Notes: generated by a model from the letters alone, not told the origin. A DNA stretch of 64,000 nucleotides from Hungatella sp. (GCA_009712635.1 WASS01000015.1:186001-250000), one strand, 5' to 3'. Numbered from the stretch's first letter, positions 1-8,869 are shown. A program made the numbers and translations.

Positions 1-434
1 TCTTTGCCGGAGGTGAGCACAAGGGAAACCTTTACTACATGACCGAACCGGTCACTGGACTGATCACTGTTAATTTCTGCATTGGTTTCTTTGCAGGAAA
101 AACCTGCTGTCTGCGCCATGGTCTCCAAATCAGTTCCCACTGCTTTTTCGTAACCGGAAATCATTCGTTTCAGTCTTGATTCCTCCATTTTTGAAACTTT
201 CCCGGTTAACTCGCCTGCTTCCTTTTTAAGGCTTATTGCTTCAAATGAATAGGCCAGTTTATCATCCAGTCTCAATCCGCCTGTAACGGGCTTTAATACA
301 AGAAGAATAAGCACCATACCGGCAAAGAATTTGACGTATTTCTCATACTTTTTATTCGGCAGAAGATTTTCTACCATAGTGATAAAGATCAGGTAATAAG
401 TTATATTTCTGATCCATTCATATAATTGATCCAT
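1..434 (-). CDS. spoIIIAF: Stage III sporulation protein AF, C-terminus cut by window edge
   Basis: Last gene of the spoIIIA operon, a membrane protein of the mother-cell/forespore channel made during engulfment. The reading frame starts at 434 and stays open to the left edge, so about 144 residues are visible and the C-terminus is missing. The N-terminus (MDQLYEWIRNITYYLIFIT) and the following FFAGMVLILLVLKP stretch are the two membrane segments typical of SpoIIIAF. It begins 5 bases after the spoIIIAE stop, which fits translational coupling. The identity rests on the two N-terminal motifs and the operon position. Confidence 0.85.
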   Translation of the reverse strand, partial: MDQLYEWIRNITYYLIFITMVENLLPNKKYEKYVKFFAGMVLILLVLKPVTGGLRLDDKLAYSFEAISLKKEAGELTGKVSKMEESRLKRMISGYEKAVGTDLETMAQTAGFSCKETNAEINSDQSSDRFGHVVKVSLVLTSGK

Positions 435-439
435 GTCAC

Positions 440-1615
440 TCACCCTGAATAATAGGTTACATTGGTAGAAGCACACACAAGTGCTATGGTGACGATAAAT
501 AATATCATACAGGATATGGCGACAGACAGAAGCATTTTATGTCCCTTTGCCATATCGGAAATGCAGGATACAATCCGTTTATCACAGACTGGCTGCAAAA
601 GGGCTGCCACACATTGATAAAAAAACATTAAGATAACAAGCTTTAGAATGGGAACGATGGTAAGAACAATGAGAATCAGGATACCGGCTGCTCCAATGGT
701 ATTCTTAATCAGTACACCTGAGCCTAATACCATCTGGGCCACAGAGCTGACCCCCTGTCCAATACCTGGAATTGCACCCACCAGCTTCTGAACTGCTCCC
801 GTCTTTAAGGAATCCACATAAGGAAGCACCATGGACTGGATCATCTGAAATCCCAGTACCAGTCCGACTAGAGTCTTTAAGCTCCAGGAAACCACCTGTT
901 CTAACAGTTCAGTCAGCTTTGATAACATGTCTTCTTTTGCAATATGACCTGCCATAACCAGAAGAGCGTACACACGGATCAGTGATAACAACACTGTTCC
1001 TAAAAGCCACTGGGAAGCAGATAAGATAACCAGGGTAAATTCATAAGATGCCACTGCGGTGGCACTGCTTCCCGCAAATGCCGCCGCCAGAAAATACGCA
1101 GGCATCAGCACTCTCATAAATCCCAGTATCTGGTCAACTACGCCGCTCACAATGGAAATGCTGGTAAAAAAGCTGGCTGCCAGATAGGTAAACAGTAATA
1201 AATAAGTAACAAAAAAACCTGTTTCGGAGATTTGACTTCCTGTAAATACACTGGAAAAATTAGAAAAGACAGCCCCGATAATGCCAAGTACAAGAATCTG
1301 ACCCATCATATGCCCGCTGCTTTCAATTTCGCCCATCAGCATTTTTTTAAGCGCTTTTCCAGTCTGGCTGAGTACATCATTCAACTTCCCATCCATAAGA
1401 CTTTTCATTAAATCCTGAAAGGAAAGATTAAGCCCCTGATTATCATTTCTCTGATCCAGAAATTTCTGAATGTCAGTCAGATCATACTGATCCAGATCAA
1501 GCCCCTGGGTAACCTCTGTTTCCTGCTCTTTTGCCGGAGCCTGCGCTCCCCAGGAGATACTGCCGGGAAAAAGAAAACACAGAAGACACAGAAGAAATAA
1601 AAACCTCCTTTTCAT
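440..1615 (-). CDS. spoIIIAE: Stage III sporulation protein AE
   Basis: Large polytopic membrane component of the SpoIIIA-SpoIIQ channel, needed for late forespore gene expression. The product is 391 aa with an N-terminal signal-like hydrophobic stretch (about residues 5-24), then a soluble region rich in D, Q and L, then about seven membrane segments from residue 100 onward. The start is placed at 1615 (MKRRFLFLL) because AGGAGG lies 7 bases upstream; a longer frame beginning at 1633 would overlap spoIIIAD and has no better ribosome site. It lies between spoIIIAD and spoIIIAF in the usual order. Confidence 0.93.
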   Translation of the reverse strand: MKRRFLFLLCLLCFLFPGSISWGAQAPAKEQETEVTQGLDLDQYDLTDIQKFLDQRNDNQGLNLSFQDLMKSLMDGKLNDVLSQTGKALKKMLMGEIESSGHMMGQILVLGIIGAVFSNFSSVFTGSQISETGFFVTYLLLFTYLAASFFTSISIVSGVVDQILGFMRVLMPAYFLAAAFAGSSATAVASYEFTLVILSASQWLLGTVLLSLIRVYALLVMAGHIAKEDMLSKLTELLEQVVSWSLKTLVGLVLGFQMIQSMVLPYVDSLKTGAVQKLVGAIPGIGQGVSSVAQMVLGSGVLIKNTIGAAGILILIVLTIVPILKLVILMFFYQCVAALLQPVCDKRIVSCISDMAKGHKMLLSVAISCMILFIVTIALVCASTNVTYYSG

Positions 1616-1629
1616 GTTCCTTCCTCCTG

Positions 1630-2016
1630 TCATGATAAAAATACCTGAAGAGTTTCAATCAGTGCCAGAAGAATCGGCATACTGACTGCCAGTACGGAAA
1701 GCTTTCCAAATATCTCAATCTGCGTTCCCACTGCACCGTAGCCTGCATCTTTACAGATTCCTGATGCAAACTCTGCAATGTAGGTAATTCCTATCATCTT
1801 TACCAGGGTGGACAGATAGACGCTGTTGATTTTTATGTAGGACTGGATTTCTTTCATGGTATCAAGAATTGTGCTAAGCTTCCCTACCCCATAAAAAAAG
1901 ATAAAAAACCCTGCTGCAAGGACCAGAAAGGTTCCGTATTCCCCCTTCATTCCTTTTAGGGAAACTGCCAGAAGCACTGCTACAATCCCCACAACAGCTA
2001 TGGAAACAACCGTCAT
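1630..2016 (-). CDS. spoIIIAD: Stage III sporulation protein AD
   Basis: Small polytopic membrane protein (128 aa, about four hydrophobic segments) of the SpoIIIA complex. The length and the order directly between spoIIIAC and spoIIIAE match the family. A short AGGTGAG site precedes the ATG. The gene is separated from spoIIIAC by only 8 bases, so the two are probably translated together. SpoIIIAC and AD are homologous in fold: AC corresponds to the first half of AD, which fits the similar hydrophobic patterns seen here. Confidence 0.92.
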   Translation of the reverse strand: MTVVSIAVVGIVAVLLAVSLKGMKGEYGTFLVLAAGFFIFFYGVGKLSTILDTMKEIQSYIKINSVYLSTLVKMIGITYIAEFASGICKDAGYGAVGTQIEIFGKLSVLAVSMPILLALIETLQVFLS

Positions 2017-2024
2017 ATTCTCAC

Positions 2025-2219
2025 CTACAATGCAAACAGATTTTTAATGGATTCAAACAGCTGATAAATGTAAGGTACCAGCCAGAACAGCACAAGAATG
2101 AGCCCTGCCAGGCTTGTTAAGAATGCCTGTTCTTCCCGTCCGCTGTGTTTTAATACCTGGCAGATGACGGAAACCAGAATTCCCACTGCTGCAATTTTAA
2201 ATATCAAATTGACTCCCAT
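2025..2219 (-). CDS. spoIIIAC: Stage III sporulation protein AC
   Basis: A 64-residue protein with two membrane segments, the usual size of SpoIIIAC. The N-terminus (MGVNLIFKIAAVGILVSVI) resembles the family, with a polar loop around residues 25-32 (HSGREEQA) between the helices. An AAGGAGG site sits 5 bases before the ATG. It is third in the spoIIIA operon and spaced 10 bases from spoIIIAB. Confidence 0.93.
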   Translation of the reverse strand: MGVNLIFKIAAVGILVSVICQVLKHSGREEQAFLTSLAGLILVLFWLVPYIYQLFESIKNLFAL

Positions 2220-2229
2220 GCTATCCTCC

Positions 2230-2760
2230 TTAATACATTACAATGGTCAGGAATAAACCTCCCATGATGCCAAGGCTTGTATAAAGCCGGCTCTTTTCCT
2301 GTTTATGATTTCTTAGATAATCAATTGACAGATCCAGCTGTTCCAGATAAAGAAGGATTGTCCTCTCCTGCATTCCGGTATCTAAATATCCCAGATGTTC
2401 CCCAAGCCCCTTTAAATTCTGCTTATCCTCACTGGACAGACACACCTCTTTTGGAAGACCGTCAATTTCTTCCTGCCAGATACCGTAAAAGCTTTCCCCT
2501 CTTTGCCCCATCAATCGATCTGACACCTTTAAAAACAAATCTCCCATCTGCCCTCCTGCTTTCCTGCCTGTCCGCTCAAAGGCTTCTGCCAGGGGAGAAT
2601 TGGCATAGACGATTTCCCCCTTCAAAAGGAAGATCATTTTTCTTAAATGTTCTACTGTTTTTAAATGCTCATTCCACTGGGATGCCATATAAAAACCAAG
2701 ACCGGAGCAGGATGCGATTACAAGGGCTGCCCCTGCCAGTCTTAACCATGTATTACCCAT
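2230..2760 (-). CDS. spoIIIAB: Stage III sporulation protein AB
   Basis: Membrane-anchored cytoplasmic or forespore-facing component of the SpoIIIA channel, 176 aa. It has one N-terminal membrane helix (about residues 7-24), a mostly helical middle resembling the GspF-like fold of the family, and a C-terminal hydrophobic helix (about 158-175). The start is placed at 2760 (MGNTWLRLAG), which has an AGGAG site 10 bases upstream and overlaps the spoIIIAA stop by 8 bases. An earlier in-frame ATG at 2853 would overlap spoIIIAA by 100 bases and would give an atypically long protein. Confidence 0.92.
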   Translation of the reverse strand: MGNTWLRLAGAALVIASCSGLGFYMASQWNEHLKTVEHLRKMIFLLKGEIVYANSPLAEAFERTGRKAGGQMGDLFLKVSDRLMGQRGESFYGIWQEEIDGLPKEVCLSSEDKQNLKGLGEHLGYLDTGMQERTILLYLEQLDLSIDYLRNHKQEKSRLYTSLGIMGGLFLTIVMY

Positions 2761-3766
2761 AAGCCCTGCTCTCCTGCCTGTCCGGCCGGACCCCGGTCCC
2801 AAATATATTTGCCTGATATAACTGGGTTCCTCTGGAATCAAAGATCTGATCAATGTTTCCGATTCTCCCTAAGTTGTTTAAGACAATATACCGTTCAAAA
2901 ATCCGTTCCTCCAAAAGGGTTCTCAGCACCGGCTTCTGTTTTAAATCTTCAATGGAGCTGCCGTGTACCGTTGCGATGAGTTTGCATCCGCAGTTCATTA
3001 CATATTCGATGGCATCTAAGTCTTCCCTGCTTCCCACCTCATCCACTGCAATCACTCTGGGAGACATGGTGCGGATTAACATCATCATCCCCTTTGCCTT
3101 TGGACAGCAGTCTAAAATATCAGTGCGGATTCCCAGATCATTCTGCGGCGCTCCCTGGTAACAGGCTCCGATCTCAGACCGCTCATCTACGACTCCCACG
3201 TTCATACCCTCAAACTCTCTGGAACCATCTGATATCTGCCGGATCAAATCCCGAAGCAGTGTGGTCTTTCCGCATCTGGGCGGGGAAATAATCAGGGTAT
3301 GGCAGACCTCTCTTTGATTTTTATAGACAAAAGGCAGTATGGGAGAAGCACAGCCCTTTACCTGATGGGAAAGGCGGATATTAATAAAAGATATGTATTT
3401 CATGGTTTTTATTCCGGACTCATCAAGGATTGTCTTGCCTGCAATCCCGATTCTGTGCCCCCCTTGTACAGTAAGGAAGCCCTGCTTTAATTCTTCTTCA
3501 AACGCATACAGGGAGTAATTGCTCATATACTCCATGGTTTCCTTTAATTCGTTTTTTGTAATGTGATAGGCTTCTTCCAGTTTTTTGCTGATATCCCCTG
3601 ATCCGGTTAAATAATACTCTTCGTTTCTGTACACCAGCATAAGAGGGGCAGCCACACGCAGCCTTATTTCCTGGACTTCGTCGAAATTTAAGGCTACCTT
3701 GTTTAAGATTTCTCTTATGTTTTTAGAAAACAGATTGATCAGCTCGTCTTTTCTCTCCACTCTCAT
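2753..3766 (-). CDS. spoIIIAA: Stage III sporulation protein AA, ATPase
   Basis: Cytoplasmic ATPase related to type II/IV secretion ATPases, thought to power the mother cell-to-forespore channel. The Walker A motif (ISPPRCGKTTLL), a Walker B-like segment (VIAVDEVGS) and a downstream ATVHG motif are visible. The exact start is uncertain. AGGAGG touches the ATG at 3766, but a GTG at 3760 two codons later lies 7 bases from the same AGGAGG and may be the true start. A longer frame from 3802 has no advantage. First gene of the operon; a sigma-E-like promoter lies just upstream. Confidence 0.94.
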   Translation of the reverse strand: MRVERKDELINLFSKNIREILNKVALNFDEVQEIRLRVAAPLMLVYRNEEYYLTGSGDISKKLEEAYHITKNELKETMEYMSNYSLYAFEEELKQGFLTVQGGHRIGIAGKTILDESGIKTMKYISFINIRLSHQVKGCASPILPFVYKNQREVCHTLIISPPRCGKTTLLRDLIRQISDGSREFEGMNVGVVDERSEIGACYQGAPQNDLGIRTDILDCCPKAKGMMMLIRTMSPRVIAVDEVGSREDLDAIEYVMNCGCKLIATVHGSSIEDLKQKPVLRTLLEERIFERYIVLNNLGRIGNIDQIFDSRGTQLYQANIFGTGVRPDRQESRAYG

Positions 3767-3781
3767 CCCTCCTCTTACCTC

Positions 3782-3810
3782 AATATATGAAAAGTGGGAC
3801 AAATTATGAC
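3782..3810 (-). promoter_or_regulatory. Possible sigma-E promoter of spoIIIA operon
   Basis: On the minus strand GTCATAATT (3810-3802) and CATATATT (3789-3782) are separated by 12 bases. This resembles the mother-cell sigma-E pattern, and spoIIIA is known to be sigma-E dependent in Bacillus subtilis. The -10 is not a perfect match and the spacing is slightly short, so this is a candidate only. Confidence 0.4.
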
Positions 3811-3812
3811 TT

Positions 3813-3861
3813 AAAAAAAGTCCGTTCTTTGCGTCATAATTCTGACGTAAAAAACGGACTT
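3813..3861 (-). terminator. Terminator of the chemoreceptor gene
   Basis: Arms AAGTCCGTT (3818-3826) and AACGGACTT (3853-3861) pair perfectly, with an inner CGTCA/TGACG stem. On the minus strand the hairpin is followed by a run of seven U (3819-3813). It separates the chemoreceptor transcript from spoIIIA, whose promoter abuts it. Confidence 0.88.
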
Positions 3862-3880
3862 CCTATAGACCCTGTTATTT

Positions 3881-5911
3881 TTACATGCTGTCTCTCAGTT
3901 TAAAAGTCTCCACTTCCTGTTTCAGTGCCTGAGCCAGGGAATCCAGTTCCTCACTGGAAGCTGAGCTTTCCTCGGCTGTAGCAGCATTATTTTGTACCAC
4001 TGTAGATACCTGGGACAATCCCTGATTAATCTCTTCCATTGCCTGAACCTGCGCTTCTGAAGCCAGGGCAATCTCATGAATAATGTCATCCACAAGACCT
4101 GCTTTTTCTTCCACTGTTTTTAAAATACCCGCAGACTGGTCAGCCAGTTTTCCTCCTTCTGAAATTGTAGCAACGGAATAACCGATTAAATCCGCAGTCT
4201 GCTTGGCTGCTTCTGCAGATTTTGCTGCTAAATTACGTACTTCATCCGCCACCACTGCAAACCCCTTTCCGGCTTCTCCTGCACGTGCCGATTCCACTGC
4301 TGCGTTTAAGGCCAGAATATTGGTTTGAAATGCAATATCCTCAATTACCTTTGTAATGTTTTTAATCTTTTCGGAAGCTGCACCGATTTCTTTCATGGAG
4401 CGGTCCAGCTGATCCATACATTCATTGCCTTCCCTGACTCCTGTCACAGCTTCCTTAACAAATCTGGTGGCATTCTCTACCCGTTTCGCATTTTCCTCTG
4501 CCTGGCTGGAAACATTGGAGATGGCAGCATTTAACTCTTCCACTGTAGCAGCCTGTTCGGTTGCCCCCGTCGCAAGAGACTGGGAAGCACTGGAGATCTG
4601 TTTTGAACCTTCCGCTACCTGATCAGAGGATACACGGATGTTTCCTAACACTGAATTGAGATTCAAAATAATTCCTCTTAAGGAATCTTTGATCTGAACG
4701 AAATCTCCTTTGTAGTCCTGGTTTACGCTGACGGTACAGTCTCCTTTTTCCAGACTGGTGAGTATAACTGAAATTTCATTGATATAACTGTTTAAGGTAG
4801 CAACTGTACCTGTAAATGATTTGGAAAGGGTTTCCAGCTCATTGCCTGAATTGATCTGGGGCACTGGAGAATGAAGATCTCCTTCTTCCAGAAGCCGGAT
4901 CCGGTTAACCAGATTTAAAATAGGTTCAACAATGGGTTTTGCAATTCTGAATGCGATTACAAATGACAGAATGATCATAAGCAGAGTGATCATCATCGTG
5001 GTGAAAAGGGAGGTCCGAAAGCTTGACATCATCTCCGATTCCTTTGTAACCACACCGATTGACCAACCGTCTGTTCCCTTTATGGGCGTATAACCAGTGG
5101 TCATATTCACTCCTTTGAAATTAACCGTCTGTATTCCTGTCTTGCCCGCTATCATATCCTTCATCTCATCAGATGTACCCTGATAGTTTTTATCTGTTTT
5201 TGCCATTTCAATATAGTTTGTCTGATCTTTTACCCGGTCTCTGTTTTTGTGGGCAATAATCTTTCCTTCTTTATCAATGATAAATCCGTAGCCAGATTGA
5301 CCAACCTCCACACCATCAATCATGGTGCTGAAGGTATCAGAATCCAGTGTTGCAATGACAATTCCATTATACTGATCGCTTTTTACCTTTGCGGATACAA
5401 TTAATACAGTTTTACCCGTTACTTTGCTTACAATGGTAGAAGATATATATGTATTTCCCGCAATGGACTGTTTAAAATACTCCCGTTCGCTGGCATCCCC
5501 GCCATCGCTGGTTTTTCCATCCGCACCAGCAATGGAAAGCGTTGCAAATCCGTTGTCTTTTGCAATCTCAGCCAGTAACTGGGTCCTCTGATCGTTACTT
5601 AAGGATGGATCTGTAATCTCCGGATTCTGTGCAATAAATTCAATTCTGGCTCTGTAAAGATCAATGGAATTCTCCACAGACTGACTGTAGGCAGTGGCAC
5701 ATTCTGTCAGTCGCAGCTCAATATTGTTTTTGGCATCCCGGTAAAACATCATGCCGTTAATCAATCCGTAGATGGCTGATATGGAAACTGCCATACCGAT
5801 GATTCCATAAAGAAGCCTCTTTTTTATGGACTTGTTTTCCAATTTGTCCGTAATCTTTCTGCCTGCTGATTTCTTTTGTTTCAATGCTTTCTTATTTTCT
5901 TTTTCCATCAT
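3881..5911 (-). CDS. Methyl-accepting chemotaxis protein with Cache sensor
   Basis: A 676-residue transmembrane chemoreceptor. In order: a basic cytoplasmic start, a membrane helix (about 33-55), an extracellular double Cache-type sensor (about 60-295, with YISSTIVSKVTGK and GYGFIIDKEGKIIAH segments typical of dCache_1), a second helix (about 298-322), HAMP (about 323-378), and a long signalling coiled coil with the conserved hairpin around VADEVRNLAAKSAEAAKQ. It would signal through CheW/CheA; no other chemotaxis gene is in the window and the ligand cannot be read from the sequence. It follows the YkvI-like gene by 15 bases, so the two are probably co-transcribed, and ends at a strong terminator. 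Confidence 0.93.
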   Translation of the reverse strand: MMEKENKKALKQKKSAGRKITDKLENKSIKKRLLYGIIGMAVSISAIYGLINGMMFYRDAKNNIELRLTECATAYSQSVENSIDLYRARIEFIAQNPEITDPSLSNDQRTQLLAEIAKDNGFATLSIAGADGKTSDGGDASEREYFKQSIAGNTYISSTIVSKVTGKTVLIVSAKVKSDQYNGIVIATLDSDTFSTMIDGVEVGQSGYGFIIDKEGKIIAHKNRDRVKDQTNYIEMAKTDKNYQGTSDEMKDMIAGKTGIQTVNFKGVNMTTGYTPIKGTDGWSIGVVTKESEMMSSFRTSLFTTMMITLLMIILSFVIAFRIAKPIVEPILNLVNRIRLLEEGDLHSPVPQINSGNELETLSKSFTGTVATLNSYINEISVILTSLEKGDCTVSVNQDYKGDFVQIKDSLRGIILNLNSVLGNIRVSSDQVAEGSKQISSASQSLATGATEQAATVEELNAAISNVSSQAEENAKRVENATRFVKEAVTGVREGNECMDQLDRSMKEIGAASEKIKNITKVIEDIAFQTNILALNAAVESARAGEAGKGFAVVADEVRNLAAKSAEAAKQTADLIGYSVATISEGGKLADQSAGILKTVEEKAGLVDDIIHEIALASEAQVQAMEEINQGLSQVSTVVQNNAATAEESSASSEELDSLAQALKQEVETFKLRDSM

Positions 5912-5926
5912 ATTGCCCCTTCTTAT

Positions 5927-7219
5927 TTATTCTTTAGAATAATCTCCATCCCGCCAGCCAATTACTGCATTGATGACAGTGGGAATAATGAGTGTAAATA
6001 AAGTTATATAGGATACCAGCGTAAGTCCTTTGGAAACAAGGCTGGTAAGTCCTACCTGAGAGACACCCCAGGTAAAAATAATATAGAACAAAGTGAGTAA
6101 AGCTCCTCTTTTGTTTCTTTTTGCTTCTGCTGTCTGGGCATTCTCACCTGTTTTCTTCTGATACCAGTTAATTACACGGTCATTAAAGCCCTGTGCATAG
6201 TTAATCGCTGTGGAGATGGTAGCAAAGAAGATGGAAATGGTAATAAGGGTCAGTAAAACCGCTTTCACCTGCTCTCCCCCGAATCCGTTTTGTACCACCA
6301 AAATGGTGTACACCGCTTTTCCCGCTTTCCAGCCTTCTAATACCTCAGAATAATTGGCGGCTAAATTGACCACGGTGATTTCAAGGAAAATCCAGTTTAA
6401 TATAACGGACAGAACCACGGACCAGCGCAACGTGCTTTTATTTTTAAACAGCTGTGCATGATTTACATAGGCTCCGAAACCGCCAAGATTCTGACCGGAA
6501 AATATGTAGGCCCAGCATAAAGCAGTCAGAAGGTAACTTAGAAAGCTTCCTGCCCCTGAAGCAATTCCCTGGTTTAAGGATTCTCCCATCACGCCCAGTT
6601 CTCTTGTCAGTCTGCCGCAGCTGATATTGTAAATAAGATTTGGTACGTGGATTGCCAGTAAAGTGACAAAGATCACTGCACTCATGAAAACCGCATTTTT
6701 CCTTACAAGACCGGCTCCTTTCATGCAAAGTAAAAACATAATAATGCCAACTGCAAAGGTGGTAATCAGGTAGGGCATTCCGGAAAGCTCTGCTAACGCA
6801 GATCCGGAAGAGGAGTAGGCAAGAGCCATGCATACGATTAAAAGCCAGTTAAAGTTAAACTCGTATACAACCTGCATTGGTTTTGCAAACCTGCCTCCCA
6901 GAAAACGGGAACCATATTTCTTTAAAAACTCACCATAGTCAAAGGTTTTAAAATCCATTGCAAACTTCATAAAGAAATAAATAATAAAACAGTTGATTGC
7001 CGCTACCACAAGGGGCATGAACAGGCAGAAATAAGGCTGTGTTACTTTAGGCAGCATCCCATAAAATCCCGTATTCATAAAAAAATAGGACCAGGGTGTT
7101 GAACCGGCGGCAAATCCGCCCCCGCACTGGGAACTAAATGCAATGGAAACAAATACGACTACAGTTTTCCAGTCTACTCCACTGGTTTGATTTCTGTTAC
7201 CTGCAATTCCGGTGCTCAT
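5927..7219 (-). CDS. YkvI-like membrane transporter-family protein
   Basis: A 430-residue polytopic membrane protein with about ten to eleven hydrophobic segments, resembling the YkvI family (COG3949) in the broad APC transporter superfamily. The start has the glycine-rich FSSQCGGGFAAGS segment expected in the first membrane helix of such proteins. An AGGAGG site lies 8 bases before the ATG. Substrate unknown. The chemoreceptor gene follows immediately, which raises the possibility that the two respond to or move the same compound. Confidence 0.75.
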   Translation of the reverse strand: MSTGIAGNRNQTSGVDWKTVVVFVSIAFSSQCGGGFAAGSTPWSYFFMNTGFYGMLPKVTQPYFCLFMPLVVAAINCFIIYFFMKFAMDFKTFDYGEFLKKYGSRFLGGRFAKPMQVVYEFNFNWLLIVCMALAYSSSGSALAELSGMPYLITTFAVGIIMFLLCMKGAGLVRKNAVFMSAVIFVTLLAIHVPNLIYNISCGRLTRELGVMGESLNQGIASGAGSFLSYLLTALCWAYIFSGQNLGGFGAYVNHAQLFKNKSTLRWSVVLSVILNWIFLEITVVNLAANYSEVLEGWKAGKAVYTILVVQNGFGGEQVKAVLLTLITISIFFATISTAINYAQGFNDRVINWYQKKTGENAQTAEAKRNKRGALLTLFYIIFTWGVSQVGLTSLVSKGLTLVSYITLFTLIIPTVINAVIGWRDGDYSKE

Positions 7220-7305
7220 AATACCATCCTCCTTTATGACGACCCAGTACGTACCCCTCTCCCCGCGAAAGTCGAACTATGTCGTTTTTTTAACAATATA
7301 GTCAT

Positions 7306-7335
7306 ATTATAAGACATGTACGAAATAACATCCAA
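7306..7335 (-). promoter_or_regulatory. Promoter for YkvI-chemoreceptor transcript
   Basis: Minus-strand TTGGAT (7335-7330) and TATAAT (7311-7306) separated by 18 bases, about 85 bases before the YkvI-like start. Confidence 0.6.
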
Positions 7336-7395
7336 TCGATCCCTCCTATGTGTAAACGCGGATCAATAGTTTTTGACCATATATTTATTTACCGC

Positions 7396-7425
7396 TTGTA
7401 CGCCGGTAAAAAAGTATGATATATT
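7396..7425 (+). promoter_or_regulatory. Promoter of thioesterase gene
   Basis: TTGTAC (7396-7401) and TATATT (7420-7425) with an 18-base spacer, 46 bases before the chosen start. Its position downstream of alternative in-frame starts also supports the short form of the protein. Confidence 0.5.
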
Positions 7426-7471
7426 GCAGAAAGTAAGAAAATTCTTTTTTAAAGAAGTGGAGGAAGACCAA

Positions 7472-7870
7472 ATGCGTGAAGAAATTATGGAAGGAATCCG
7501 GCGTCACATCCTCCCTTTAAGCGGTGTGGAGAAAGCCGAACTTTTAGAGGTATGGCCAGGACACTCAAAAATCACTTTAGAAATTACAGAAGGTGCCTTA
7601 AATCTATACGGAAATCTCCATGGGGGCTTTATTTTTACCCTTTGTGATATTACATCTGGTATGGCTGCCTATGCTTATGAATACGCCAATGTCACACAGC
7701 ATGGAAACATTGATTTTATAAAAGGAATCAGCTCCGGCCAGATCTTTGTGGAAGCAAACGCCATTCATAAAGGAAGCCGGTCCGTGGTGAACAGAGTGGA
7801 AGTTACATCTTCCGATGGAGTACTACTGGCTGCCGGTTCCTTTACCATGTATCTGCTTTCCGCTCTATAG
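7472..7870 (+). CDS. PaaI-type hotdog thioesterase
   Basis: A 132-residue single-domain hotdog protein, the usual size for PaaI-type acyl-CoA thioesterases. The diagnostic segment NLHGGFIFTLCDITSGMAA contains the conserved HGG and the acidic catalytic-helix residue, followed by the VTQHGNIDFIKGI strand. It probably hydrolyses acyl- or aryl-CoA esters. The start at 7472 has GGAGG 8 bases upstream; a longer frame from 7373 would put 33 unrelated residues in front and begins inside the promoter. It stands alone; the acyl-CoA operon is 6.5 kb away. Confidence 0.85.
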   Translation: MREEIMEGIRRHILPLSGVEKAELLEVWPGHSKITLEITEGALNLYGNLHGGFIFTLCDITSGMAAYAYEYANVTQHGNIDFIKGISSGQIFVEANAIHKGSRSVVNRVEVTSSDGVLLAAGSFTMYLLSAL

Positions 7871-7963
7871 AATCATTGGTCGGATAATTATTAATCGTAT
7901 TATTTATTCTCTTAAACAGCCGATAGTATAAATAGCATAGTTTTTACCTAGGGGGGAAATAAT

Positions 7964-8815
7964 ATGATGATACGAAGCAACAACCATATGACAGATTTCA
8001 GAACCAGGTTTCAGGTCCAAAACGTACAGTTTAAAAGTGTAATTAATAGCCTAAACACAAACTATAAGCAAAAAAAGCCCAGCTTTGACCTGCTTGAACT
8101 AAGCCTGGATGCCATAAAATCACAAAAGACGGAAACCAAAAATCCAGATAAATTAATTGACTACAAAAATTCTCCTTTCAGCGGAAGCCGGACGGAAGCA
8201 GAGTGGGCTGAAAGTTCTCTGACCCAGCAGCGGGACGGATTAAATTCCATTAGAAATGAATTAGAATATCAACTAGAGCGTTTGAATACTACCCTTTCTA
8301 AGATTGATGAATATGAAAAAATTGCAAATGGAGATACATCCCAGACAGAGCCCTCTGTTATATCACAAAATAGAGCTGATGAACTGGTAAATAAATACAA
8401 AGAAAGCATAAAAACTGATTATTCAAAAGAGATTGAAACGGTTATTTCGTTTTATAGCAGCTGGACAGACAACTATGATAAATATTCCAACGGACTGGCA
8501 TCAAAGGTAATGGGCAACGGGTTGAAAGATATCTCCGCCAAGTCCCTGGGTCTGAAAGATCTGTCTGATGATCCGGATACAATAAGAGCCGCTTTAAGCA
8601 GCGCAATCGATCAGTTAAAGGTTCTTTCCAAGTCTGTAGAGGACCAATTTTATCAGGCATCCGGCAAAAAGATGGCAGCGGAGGTTTATTCTGATCCAGA
8701 AATACGAAACAAAAGAATGGAGTTGGAAAATGCTTCCCTGGAAATGGCTGTAATCAAAGAAGACACCTCCTTTACGGGGCAAATATTAAAAATTGATGAT
8801 ACGATAAAGTTTTAA
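7964..8815 (+). CDS. Hypothetical helical protein
   Basis: Not recognised. The 283-residue product has no signal peptide, no membrane segment and no cysteine. It is polar and strongly helical, with likely coiled-coil stretches (about 95-125, centred on RNELEYQLERLNTTLSKID, and about 210-265). A GGGGGGA ribosome site precedes the start and a good terminator follows, so it is very likely a real single-gene transcript. The asparagine/serine-rich N-terminus and helical ends recall secreted or surface filament-type proteins, but no specific motif supports that. Confidence 0.75.
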   Translation: MMIRSNNHMTDFRTRFQVQNVQFKSVINSLNTNYKQKKPSFDLLELSLDAIKSQKTETKNPDKLIDYKNSPFSGSRTEAEWAESSLTQQRDGLNSIRNELEYQLERLNTTLSKIDEYEKIANGDTSQTEPSVISQNRADELVNKYKESIKTDYSKEIETVISFYSSWTDNYDKYSNGLASKVMGNGLKDISAKSLGLKDLSDDPDTIRAALSSAIDQLKVLSKSVEDQFYQASGKKMAAEVYSDPEIRNKRMELENASLEMAVIKEDTSFTGQILKIDDTIKF

Positions 8816-8827
8816 TAAAAGCATACT

Positions 8828-8866
8828 AAAAAGCCGCAGGACATGTAATCGATTCCTACGGCTTTT
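8828..8866. terminator. Bidirectional terminator between convergent genes
   Basis: AAAAGCCGCAGG and CCTACGGCTTTT pair with one mismatch around a 14-base loop. There are A and T runs on both sides, so it serves both the helical-protein gene and the NlpC/P60 gene, whose stop is 4 bases away. Confidence 0.85.
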
Positions 8867-8869
8867 ATT

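Noticed and set aside
2277-2762. 161-codon plus-strand open frame opposite spoIIIAB
   Set aside because: It is fully antisense to a well-supported gene, has no ribosome site and a composition expected of a shadow frame.
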